A DNA stretch of 64,000 nucleotides from NCBI GenBank assembly GCA_021613375.1, contig CM038719.1, positions 3,002,130 through 3,066,129 of the forward strand, in the 5' to 3' direction. The first letter of the stretch is position 1. Every line of letters starts with the position of its first letter. Shown here piece after piece: positions 54,131 through 64,000 of this stretch. Under the pieces are notes generated by a model. The model worked only from the letters and a program-made list of their open reading frames with translations. It was not told the origin of the DNA and did no database searches. This stretch comes from Megaleporinus macrocephalus (lineage: Eukaryota > Chordata > Actinopteri > Characiformes > Anostomidae). The position numbers and the translations under genes are program-made.

Positions 54131-54521
54131 GCGGCCGGAGAGGCAGGGCGACAAAAGTCCTCAGACCGATCCAAATCACTATCCGAGTCGAGCGCGGACG
54201 TGTGCGAGAGTGAAGCGAGAGTGACGCGAGTGTATTTTTCTATTCTGCAAGCCGTTTTTCGGTCGAATACTTCATACGGGTAGCTAACAGCTCGCTAGCC
54301 GAACGTTAGCAGCGAGCTAACGGACAACCAAACGACAAAGGAAACAAGCCAGCACAGCTCAGAGTTTAATAACCACGTATTTTCTTTTTTTCTAACAACG
54401 TACCCGCTTTGGGTTGGGGCCTTATTTTTTTATTTAGAGCATTAAAGGGTGTTCGAGGCGATTAAAAAGCCCGACCTGCTTGAATACGCGACAAAAAATA
54501 TATATATAAAAAAAACTTAAA
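54120..54521 (+). other. ppp1c 5' UTR (approximate)
   Basis: There is no ATG between about 54030 and the start codon at 54522, as expected for a leader of roughly 400 nt. It contains an 8-bp GC-rich inverted repeat (AGCTCGCT 54289-54296, AGCGAGCT 54311-54318) that could form a hairpin. An A/T-rich stretch comes just before the ATG (AAAAAAAACTTAAAATGG). The start site is not defined by the sequence alone. Confidence 0.55.
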
Positions 54522-54576
54522 ATGGCGGAGCCGGACAAATTAAACATCGACTCCATAATACAGCGCCTTCTGGAAG
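54522..54576 (+). CDS. Protein phosphatase 1 catalytic subunit, coding exon 1 (alpha/gamma type)
   Basis: PP1c is the Ser/Thr phosphatase that works with many regulatory subunits in the nucleus and cytoplasm. This exon encodes MAEPDKLNIDSIIQRLLE plus the first base of the next codon and ends before donor GTGAGC, the same phase-1 break recalled for mammalian PPP1C genes. DKLNIDSIIQRLLE is identical to the mammalian gamma isoform; the beta isoform (ADGELNVDSLI) is excluded. Fish alpha paralogues may share this N-terminus, so I give no symbol. Exon 2 (expected wording GKNVQL and EIRGLC) was not found up to 64000, so only 18 of about 323-330 residues are present. The ATG context, AAAATGG, is good. 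Confidence 0.9.
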
Positions 54577-57500
54577 GTGAGCATTTGTGCCTTTTTATGC
54601 CTTTTTATGTGATATAATCAATGAAAATGCAATCGTTTTAGAGCCCGTGTCAATCCAGTTGTGTTCGGACTGTGTAAAAATCGGCTTTAAGGCCTTAATG
54701 TGTTTAAAAAAACATCAGGTTGTGTAGCCAGGTTAGCTCGCCGGCTAACTAGCCTAGCTTGTCTCGCCGGTGATCATCCCAGTATCTTTTTAATGTATTA
54801 GTTTAATATGTTAAGACTATCTTTGCCAGATATCTTGTGTCAATGTTTCTACTGTGTTGCACTTTTGCTTTAACCCTATTTTCCGTTCAGCCTATTCAGT
54901 TATATGTGTGGAAATCAAGCTTTGGCTTTATATATTATGTAAAAAAAAAAAAAAAAATCAACATCTACGTTTAGATATTTGTGCTGTTTTCGCATTTTTC
55001 ACCTATAGCTCATAAAGCCCTTAACCTATGACGTGCCAGAGCATGTAAAAATTGGTAAAAAAAAATAATACTGCTTTAAATGTCTACTGTTTTCACCATG
55101 TCTCTTGCTGAATTACTCACTATCACACTCTTATTTTGCTTTACTGCTGTGCAGGCTATCTTGGCTTTTCCTTCAGGTCCCCTGCTTTAAAGCCTAGCTT
55201 AACTGAAGTGTGTAGTTAAGCTTTGCTTTTGTTATTTTCATCACTTCAGCTTATTACCACAACCTTCATGGTGCTAAACTGAATGCAGTAAGATCAGGGA
55301 GACACTAACCAGGCAGAATTGGGGGGGCAGGTTTTATGCTGTAGGTTATAGGGGCTGCACATGGTCTGGTCTCCATTACTGAACTGCACCCGCGATTAGA
55401 GAAGATGGTGATGAGCCTCGTAATGAACATAGCGAATGCATTCATGGTAAGAGAAAGAGGTGGAGAAGTGAATGCCGTGGATTCATATCCTAGGGATATA
55501 ATGACTCACTAATGAATTCACAATTTCGTTCAGTGGTCATGTCCTGATTTGGTACTTTTTCAGTGGTAGAATGTTTAACATGATGAAAGTGTAACGTTTG
55601 AGACTGTGACTTTTGTCTGATTCTTTTGGACTGGCATCAAAACAACATAAAGCAAGAGATGGACTTGAGGACGTCAATCAAACCAGCTAGGCAACATAAT
55701 GAGCTGTGCGTGTGTAACAGTCCAACATGATATCTTGCAGCGCAGTAAGCTTTATAGATGGGCAGTATGGGGGGAGGAAAATACAATACACAGACATTTT
55801 CATGATGCATAATACAGAAAATGATGACACAGAATATTAAGATCTATGAATAAAATTGCACTGGTTTAAATCAAACAGTCTTTGACAGGTACACCACATT
55901 GGGGCCTATATTTGAATATGTCCAATACCATCTAAATATAATGTTTATATCAAACAAATATAAAAAATGGACCAAATCCTTTACATAGAATGCGCTTACT
56001 TGGTGACCTAAGCAAGGAACAGTGCACTAAATATCTAATTTAACTTCTAATATATCATTCAGCCCTTCCAGCTTTAGCTAGAACGTGACAGCAGCTTTTT
56101 AGGCCTTCAAGTAGAGTAATTTTGTGCATTGGTCAGGTTTATTTTATAATAAATAGATGGTTCCCATTTGGTTTAGGTGTGATATTTTAATAGTATCGGA
56201 CATGTACGCTGTATTTAGGCATGCAAGTCGTAATAGTCTTGACTTTCCTTTAAGTACATAGGAAATATTGTTCATCACAACAACAATACATCCTCACATT
56301 TCCCTCTTTCATCTACTACATGGATGGAATAAACTGTTATGGCGCACTTGTGCATTGGTAGAATTTGCCATCCATTTTTTAATTTCGGAGTCAATCATTT
56401 TCTGAAATAAGTCATTAGGTACACACGTATAACATGTTCCATACTTAACGAACCTGGCTGCCAAAAACTGGAAAATTGAAATAAATGGTAAATAAAAGGC
56501 AAATATCTTTATTTATGCAAATGCACATGAAAGGTGTAACACAATGTGTTACTGAGTGATAAGAACCTGCATGTTGTGATGAGAGTGCAAAGCTGGGACT
56601 TGAATCATGTAGTGTTTTATGATGTTGCAAAGCATCACTTGTTTGCATCATCGTTGCCCCTTTTTTTGCACAGAGATCTGTACTGCACTGTTCTTTCCTG
56701 TGTGCGTCATGCTGCGAACTGGATTGTTTGCTTAGCTGTGTCTTGTGACAGATCAGCCTAATACGAGAAAAAGCCAAAAGCAATGTACAGCGACAGCTGT
56801 GTAAGGAGTTAGAGTTCTCACCTTTTTTCCAATGCAGGGCTGATATGTGGTGTTAATGTTAAGCGGTGATGCTGTTCTTTTAGGTGCCAGTGACAGATTC
56901 ACTAAATATCAAAATGAAATTTGATATATTACTAAGTCGTGATGAGTCTAGATTGATTTTATACCTCCGTTGGCTCCAGTTTTCTGTTTCTACCCACTTA
57001 GATTGTAGTGATACTTAGTGCTAGACCTTCATACTGATGGTAGATCTAGAGGAGTACTAGTTTTGCTCAACATGATATAGTTATTGTCCGCAATACAGTA
57101 TTTATATAACTAAGTTCATATTTTTATACTCCTGTACTCAAAATAGTGGTCACCCCTGCCTGACCCATTTGTTTTCCTTCCTTTCATTGTCGTTACCTCA
57201 CCTGTTTTAACACGGCGGCGTCCTAGTGAGCTAAGGAAGGTCTGTTAGAACAGGAGAAACACAATAAGGTGTAATGAGTGCCTGACAGTTTTGTTTTGGA
57301 TGCCGTTGCTTGGCAGCTCAGGAATCAAGGCATAAATCTTCTCAGGCTGATGATGCTTGGGGTGGGGGGGTGGTATGGCCAAAAATGATCATGATATATG
57401 ATGTGCGTCATAAGATTTTGTTTTTCCATGTAGGAACAGATGGAATATAATCTATAATAACACTGTAATAGCTACGGTCATTGGGTTCATACTCTAGAGT

Positions 57501-60315
57501 TCACCTAACCCAGCCTAATTATGCTCGCTGTGTAATTAAACATATAGTTGCTTAGTGTTCTTTAAAGACAGATGATTGAGCACGTTGTGACATATCTAAA
57601 AAATTTATCATCGCTAATAAGGCTGATCTAATATGGTTACAATTCCATATAGTCGTTGGGTTAAGTACCTTCTCCAGAGCAGCTTACAGGTCAAAGAATG
57701 TCAGAGAATTTCTAACCTTGTCTTATGCTTTCTATATAAAGTACAACTGGGGCCGTCATTAATTTTTAGCTGACAATTGTTATTTAAATGATTAACAATT
57801 TTTTGGTCCATTGCAACTATTGAAGTACAAGCCAGAAATTATCTTGCTGGCTGTGTGTGATTAATAGCTAATACTGGTTGCACAGTCAGAATGATGCACT
57901 ACATTGTTATAGCTACACAGTTAACACACTAACATTACTCAGCATAATGTGATTAGGTGATGCGACAGTCCTAAGTATATGTGTGAGTAACTTGGGGCTG
58001 AGAAACATTTAATTAGTAAAATACTGCAGTTAAAGTAGCAGTCTGACCTGAAGGTGGGTGAAATAGCAAAAAATCAATATTGTACCTCTTTAGGAAGGTT
58101 TTTTAATGGTATATTTATTTAGGAATATTTGTACATACTGTGTTGCACTAAATCCAGTTTTCCAGGACTAGTCAGTGTTGGGATCTTTTATACACAATAC
58201 TTTCACTGTACAGAGAAAAAACATCCATATTTGTTGATTTTATGGTGAATGTAAATGCTCCGGAATTACATGAAATAAAACTCTTTTACATGAACAAGCG
58301 TTAGAAGTTACTTTTTTCTCTTCCTCGTTAAAGTTACTGTATTGGTGATGCATGTTTTTTCTTTAGGCAGCAACAAAATGTTATGAGAAGTGTATTGTAT
58401 ACAATCGTAATACATCATTTATAATGTCATATTGCTGAAATGCTTATATAAATGGACCTTATACAGCTTACAGCTGACACTATAACAATAATAGTAGTAG
58501 TAAAAATAATACATTTTAAAGATTTTTAAAAACAGAAAGCAAGTAAATTGATCGTTTAAAAAATATATAAAATAAAAATTTATAGCTTGTGTAAGTGTGT
58601 TTTATTTGTAAAAGGCCTTTAAATAGACCTCAGTTAATTAAATGCTGATTTTAAAAGCACATAAATACTTCAGTCCTTGCTCTGTTTCTTATTGTAAGCT
58701 AAGATTGGCAGCTGCTAAAAGTAAATCTTAATTTATTGTTTTTCGGGTGGCCTAGATTGGTTGCTTTGCTGTGATGGATCCAGTGAGCAGGTTTGGCCCA
58801 AGAACAGCCAAGTTGTTATTCTTCATATCCTTCTTTCCTCAGTTATATGGATCCAACAGCCTCAACTCTAAGTGCAGCTTCAGGCTGCTTCCTGTGTTAT
58901 GACTTCATCACAATTAATTTATTTTTTTATTACTTTTATTACATTTTATGAGTCGTTTCATGTGTTATCGTGTTTTAAACGTGTCCAAGCAATGGAGTGA
59001 AAGAGCGTGCAGACTAATTGAGGAGGAGGGAGAAAGCAAGCAAGCAGGTAATTAAACCTGTTGGGTGTTGCGTAACAGGACCGTCTGCTATGAAGCGACT
59101 GTCTCTTCTGAGCAGCTTCCGCCGTTAGTGGAGCGAGCAGTGAGGTCACGGCAGCTGAGGTCTGGTGTTTAGAGCTGTTCTCGGGTCAGCGACTGCGCCG
59201 TTAACCCATGACAAACCCCAGCCTACCGAGTAGAGCTCTAATAATAGACACATTTTTCTGGTTTTAAGCTGTATTGTTGTTTTGGTTCTCCCCCAAGAAT
59301 TTGTTTGTTACTGTAGTCATTGCACTGTTAGTTGTGTTGTGGTTAGGGATGCTCGATGATATCAGAGTCTTATTGGTATGAATGATATTAATATTATTGA
59401 TTAAGAATATTGTTAAGAGTATTATTATCCTAAAAGTTCTGGACATCTCCCTCTCCAACTAAAATCTTGGTGACTCTGCAGAATTAGCAGATTCTTCCAC
59501 AATAGCCTATCAGGACTAAATTTCAGTGTGTCTTGTATGGAATTGGGCGGCTAACCAGTCCAATAACGAATGATGATGATAATCACACAATAACAGCATG
59601 TGTAATTAACATAATGGGGAAAACCAGATAGAGTCTATAAGAAGGTAAAAAACTCTATATATTTGTGAAGCAGCCAGTCACATGAGCATCACATGAACTG
59701 TATTACTGTGCTACAGAAATCTAGAAATTGCTCTTCATACTTGCACATAAAAGCACACATAACTTTTATTTTTTATTCTTTAACTATAAAAATATTTTTA
59801 TCTACTTCAACTTATATTGTTATACTTTGTATATTTTGTATATATATATTTTATTTCTTTTATTTGTTATCTTATCTATTGGTGAATGGAGGAGCAGCAA
59901 AGTAAGAATTTCATTGTACAGTGTAACTGTCTGTTCTGCTGTACATATGACAATAAAACTCTTGAATCTTGAATCTTAAAGAAAGAGCCACCTCTGATTA
60001 AAGGCAAGCCTGATGTAGGGCAGTCCTGATTATTTCAGGAGAAAATTATTTATTTGTAATTAGACTGGCAAGCATTGGATATTGTTTACCCTCAGCTTTT
60101 TACTGCTGCTGTTTGTGCTGATGCAGTAAATACGCTAAATCTTGTATGTTCATGGATGTGAAGATGTAATCAGTGTGGTGGTTTGTAGAGTTCTTTGGTT
60201 TTGTGTGCTCTCGCCTTAAACTCACGTAAGTGTGTTTTCACCATCATCTTTATTGTTCCCAGTGTTCGTTCAGTGAGAGTCACTGGCCAGTAAACACCAC
60301 TAGATGAGTTTTAAC
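54577..60315 (+). other. ppp1c intron 1, left part
   Basis: AT-rich intronic sequence with a poly(A) run near 54940. I found no exon. Frames of 60-110 codons on both strands (for example 56445-56783) have no recognisable domain. The CpG content of the promoter fades by about 54800. Dispersed repeat remnants are listed separately. Confidence 0.6.
59740..59978 (+). mobile_element. 3' end of a non-LTR retroelement (LINE/SINE-like)
   Basis: The stretch ends with AGAATTTCATTGTACAGTG, CATATGACAATAAAACTC and a short TTGAATC tail repeat. I recall this ending from many fish retroelements whose 3' ends finish in such short repeats. No reverse-transcriptase frame is present, so it is a 5'-truncated copy. 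Confidence 0.6.
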
Positions 60316-60635
60316 TAGTGCCGATACTGGCACTTACAGTCCGGTATCGACCGATACCATGAAGCTTATTGACTAAATGGCTGCACGTGTTTCTGCATTG
60401 TGTCAATTTTTATTTTTTCATAGCTCTGAAACTTTTTAATGTGCAGTTACCAGTAAATGGTGTTCTTTCAATGTTATATCTTATTCAGGATAAGACATAA
60501 AAAAATACAACAAATAAGAAGTGGAACACTATAAATATCAGGATTTATAGCCATATATTGAGCATTTAAGTCAGAGTTTGGTATCAGGACTTGGTATCAG
60601 CAGATACCTGAAAAGCTGGTATCGGTGCATCCCTA
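60316..60635. mobile_element. hAT-like nonautonomous element 3 (320 bp)
   Basis: The left end is TAGTGCCGATACTGGC and the right end, reversed, is TAGGGATGCACCGATACCAG. The flanks GTTTTAAC (60308-60315) and GATATAAC (60636-60643) match at 6 of 8 bases. GGTATC and ATACC words are dense near both ends, as in other small fish hAT elements. Confidence 0.6.
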
Positions 60636-61731
60636 GATATAACAAATATTAATCATGTATTATATATTTGGACTGGTCTGAAATCCCTCTACCAACACTG
60701 ACTGACTTGAAATCTGCAGACTAGAGCGGACCAGCACAACCAGACCTTAAAATATCTGTACCAGGAAAAAATATAGCAATAAATATCCCAATTTTGCATA
60801 TTGTGAAATAGAACAGGTCAGATATGTTGTGGTACTACAGTTTGAGATTGATATACTGTGCTTTGGTATGCAGTATATTAAATCTGCCATGAATAAATCT
60901 ATAAATATTGGCCTGCAGTTAGATTTAAGACAGTAAATGGTTTTCTTAAATGACATCAATACCTTGATTCAGCAAACCTCAGCACTTGGTAAAATAACAT
61001 TTGGCTGGCTTGCATATTGCAGCCCTTTCTGATATCACCCAGACAAGTATATCTCATTTTTTATTATTATTGGTTTTTTTTTCATTATTATATTTTGAGA
61101 TGCATTGTATATCTTGTATTTACAGAGGCAGTACTCCAGTACCTTCACAATGATTAATATAATATATATGTACAGCCCTACTGTGGAGGACTTGCTACGC
61201 TTATGTTGGTGTTTTTCTTATTTCACCTTCGTGTTCTCGCTGTATACGTTCCGGTCTCAGTCCAGACGCTCTTGCTGTTGCTCTTAGTGGGCCGTGAGGG
61301 AAACTCTCCGATCTGAAAGGGAGTTGATGTAAGCTGGTGGTGGTGTGAGTCAGATTCTGGCATCAGCTCAGCAAACTGCTTAAGCCCATGTGGTGGATGA
61401 GTGTCAGAAGTTTTTAGTGAGCGGCGCTTTTATCTTGTCCGTGTTTTGATTGAAAGCTCTTAGTAGCCTTCGTTATTCTTAGAGGGGCCTTTTGTTACGC
61501 AATCCAAATATTAAATGCTTTGCCGGCTGAAGCGCCAGGCTGGGTTTGGTTTGTGTTGGTTTCTGTCTTTTTGCTTAGTTGGACAAAACTACTCATGGAA
61601 AGTAAATGCTTCCTGTCTTCTGTTATCGCTGTATCATAGTTGTGCTTTCAGCCTGTTTTTAAATTATACTTAGTGTATTAAACACTAAACTGCACTGATC
61701 ACTGATACAGACTGACTGCAGGTATTATTTT

Positions 61732-62735
61732 TAGAGATCGACTGCTATGGGTTTTTCTATTGCCGATGTTTAGAGGTCAGGGTCAGCCTTTTTTTTTTTT
61801 TTTTTTTTTCCCCTTTCCCTGATTTTTAGAGCTGATATCTAGAAGTTTTCTGCTTTTTTGCTGCTAAAATGTCACACTAGCATTAAGTGGATGCACAACA
61901 TTTCTGAAATTAACATAATTTACTGAATACTGACGTAACAAGGAAAAAACAATATTATCTGCCCCTCAAAAAGTACAGTATGTCCACACTACTGCTCAAA
62001 GAATGTAACATACATCTTTTCATGCCCAAAACTAACAAGTTATTAAGAAGTGCATTAAATACTTACAGCCGACATGTTAACTGCAGTTACAGAGAGAGCC
62101 TCACTTCACGCTCGGGTTTTTATCGTATTGTAGTTAATTTGCGTGACGGAGAAATAAAAACAGCACACATGACGAGAGAGAGAGAGAGGAAAAAAAACAG
62201 TGCACATAAAATACAAGAGAGAAAAAAAAACAGTGAGAGAGGAAAACAGCGCATGCAGAGAGAGAGAGACGCTAATATGCTGTAATGGTTGTTAACAGAA
62301 CAGAGCCGCTGTGTTTTCTTTAGTTCTGTTAGTCTCGAGTGCTGGAAGCGGAGTAATATCTGGGAAGCTCTGGCTGCTCCGGAGAGACTCTCTGTGTAAC
62401 AGTAACGTGTTAATTGTGTATTATACTAGAGCAGTTAGCTTTAGCCCCGGAGCTAATGAGTAAAACATCCGCTTTGGTTCACGTCTACGGCGGAACTAGA
62501 AACACGTAACTGCCTCATTAAAAATGTTGTTCCCTATAAATTATTTATTTTCACTTACTGGCTGAACAGTTCCAGAAGTTTTGGTGTGGGGTCCTTTACA
62601 TGCGGCAGCAGCACATTTCAATGCACCAATAACAGGGCTGCTCGCGGACGTACCTGACTGTGAAGCGCTGATATCGGCTAATGCCAAAGTATAAAAATAA
62701 GACAAATATCGGCCCGATATATCGATTGATCTCTA
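61732..62735. mobile_element. hAT-like nonautonomous element 4 (1004 bp)
   Basis: The left end is TAGAGATCGACTGC and the right end, reversed, is TAGAGATCAATCGATATATC. It is flanked by a perfect 8-bp target duplication, ATTATTTT (61724-61731 and 62736-62743). The interior has a poly(T) run (61790-61809), a GA-rich stretch (62175-62270) and AATATCGGCCCGATAT near the right end. There is no transposase frame. The perfect duplication suggests it is the youngest hAT copy in the window. Confidence 0.85.
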
Positions 62736-62743
62736 ATTATTTT

Positions 62744-64000
62744 GGTACGTTTGTTGTTTTTAGAACATCAAAGCATTGATGGTACATTTTTGTCACTTGT
62801 TCTCAAGTTACTTCTGCTGCTTTGTTTTAGCTTGCTATATTATTCGTCACTGTCCAAAGAAAATCTAGGATCTCTAAAATGGCTTCTTTACTGGAGAGGC
62901 CAAAAACCATCTGCACTTTCAATGCAAGAACCAGATTTTGTTCCCTGGCTATTTTGGAGCATTTCTGTTGGTCTGCATACATACTTGCATACATACTTAC
63001 ATACATATACACACATTATGTAAATGTGTTGTCCTGTTTTCTTCCAGTTGTAGAGCGGTGTTATAAATGGGTTTTGTTCCACGCTGTCACAATAAACTAG
63101 TTTAAAAAGGAGGAACCAGAAGAAAATAGAACTGATGCTCCCGTCCGAAGCAGTTAAGGAGGCAGTGTATGGATTGTATGCAAGGCAGTACTCGGCTGAG
63201 GTTCACTATATTTACCGATTTCAGATGATTTATCAGCCTTGTCTTGTCTCGGTGGTATATTAACCTCTTATCCCAAATTGTGCTCTGAGCATCTTTATCT
63301 TCCGCTACTTTAAAGTGCTGCTGCACATAGGCTTTCTTTCAGAGGCGTCTGTGCTCTTTTAACTCCAGCGGCTTTGCGGAAAGAGTTGTGGTGTGATGCG
63401 CTCTCCGACGAGTTCGAATTTATAATGTAAACTAAACCATCTATAATTTATATCTTATTAACATTTCCGTATTTAAACAACAGCTGTTCCTTCTGAAAGA
63501 CTTGGCGGGTAAAGTTAGTTTCAGGCTACAGTTCTCGTGACTTGAAGGTGTAGGATGTCATACGTAGAAGGTAACTTTGCTTACTCCAATGCAGTTTTAC
63601 ACCCATTTACACTCTGATTTGGTCTTAGAATTAAACAGTTTAATTGCTGAATTTCTTGTCTGATTGGCTGGTTTAAAGCAAGACACTCTGATCACTCAGA
63701 AACAACATGTTGAAATGGACAAACCTCTGTGTAAATAAGCTCTGCCCTTATACTGTTTAGTTAGCTATACTAGTTACTTGGAGCTGCTTGTATCTAACGT
63801 TACCTATACTAGCTACTCGCTTTCATCTGGACATCAAACACAAAGTAGATTAAAGGTGTTTCTGTGAAACTTTCAGTTGAAGATGATCTGCTTCAACCAG
63901 CACACAGTGATCCACTCACACAGCATGGCTGCTACTTCCAGTCACTGTTGGAGGTTGTGGTGCTAATAAAGGTGGAGCTGCTCGTCTCTTCAGTGTTGAA
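62744..64000 (+). other. ppp1c intron 1, right edge
   Basis: 62838-62970 is a degraded copy of the CTGTCCAAAGAAAA / TGGAGCATTTCTGTTGG dispersed family. A (CATA)n-like stretch lies at 62978-63010. No exon 2 of ppp1c is recognised before the window ends. Confidence 0.5.

Noticed and set aside
53985..54224. 79-codon plus-strand frame in the CpG-rich region
   Set aside because: It overlaps the promoter and leader of ppp1c, is Arg/Pro-rich from GC content, and has no domain.
59340..59440. TTAGGGATGCTCGATG segment resembling a hAT end
   Set aside because: No matching opposite end or target duplication was found; kept only as a possible solo remnant.

Overview
The window looks like a stretch of a ray-finned fish genome. 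It has vertebrate genes split by introns with GT-AG borders, a CpG-rich promoter, and many MITE-like and hAT-like DNA elements. It also has a very high load of microsatellites and minisatellites; I estimate about 40 percent of the 64 kb is tandem repeat. Some dispersed repeats have wording I associate with otophysan fishes (characins, catfishes and relatives), such as the motif ATTAGAAACACCTACC and the motif GTGGAGCTGATACAGTGGAC. The order is inferred, not proven.

Three protein-coding genes can be supported. (1) coro1a (coronin-1A), plus strand: nine coding exons between 6626 and 20286, giving 390 residues from the second propeller blade to the C-terminal trimeric coiled coil. The exon for the first ~66 residues is not visible in the window. 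(2) A claudin of the CLDN3/4/5/6 type, minus strand: two coding exons (33542-33411 and 31874-31371, 211 residues) and a probable noncoding first exon near 39424-39518. (3) The first coding exon of a protein phosphatase 1 catalytic subunit (ppp1c, alpha/gamma type), plus strand: ATG at 54522, behind a promoter with a CRE and two CCAAT boxes. The rest lies beyond the right edge, because intron 1 fills the remaining 9.4 kb.

Layout: 1-6625 is upstream or intronic coro1a sequence rich in tandem repeats. 6626-20590 is coro1a, with most introns carrying their own tandem array or transposon. 20590-31370 is the spacer between the convergent coro1a and claudin genes; it holds a TIR element swollen by about 66 copies of a 45-bp unit, a hAT element, a 17-bp array and a ~175-bp array. 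31371-39520 is the claudin gene; its first intron is mostly a decayed ~330-bp repeat. 39600-53830 separates the head-to-head claudin and ppp1c promoters; about 13.4 kb of it is a chain of five unrelated tandem arrays (25 bp, 15 bp, 4 bp, 53 bp and a purine-only-like ~130-bp block). 53930-64000 is the ppp1c promoter, exon 1 and a hAT-rich intron.

The genes do not form a pathway. Coronin-1A regulates actin and Arp2/3 in leukocytes, the claudin builds tight junctions, and PP1 is a broad Ser/Thr phosphatase. Coronin and PP1c genes are also near each other in mammals (CORO1B/PPP1CA, CORO1C/PPP1CC, from memory), so the pairing may be ancestral. The most unusual material is the tandem-repeat biology: several arrays sit inside transposable elements and appear to have grown from them. 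Two arrays carry long higher-order duplications, and the claudin has an intron inside its first extracellular loop. I found no prokaryotic-type system, CRISPR array, rRNA or tRNA gene.
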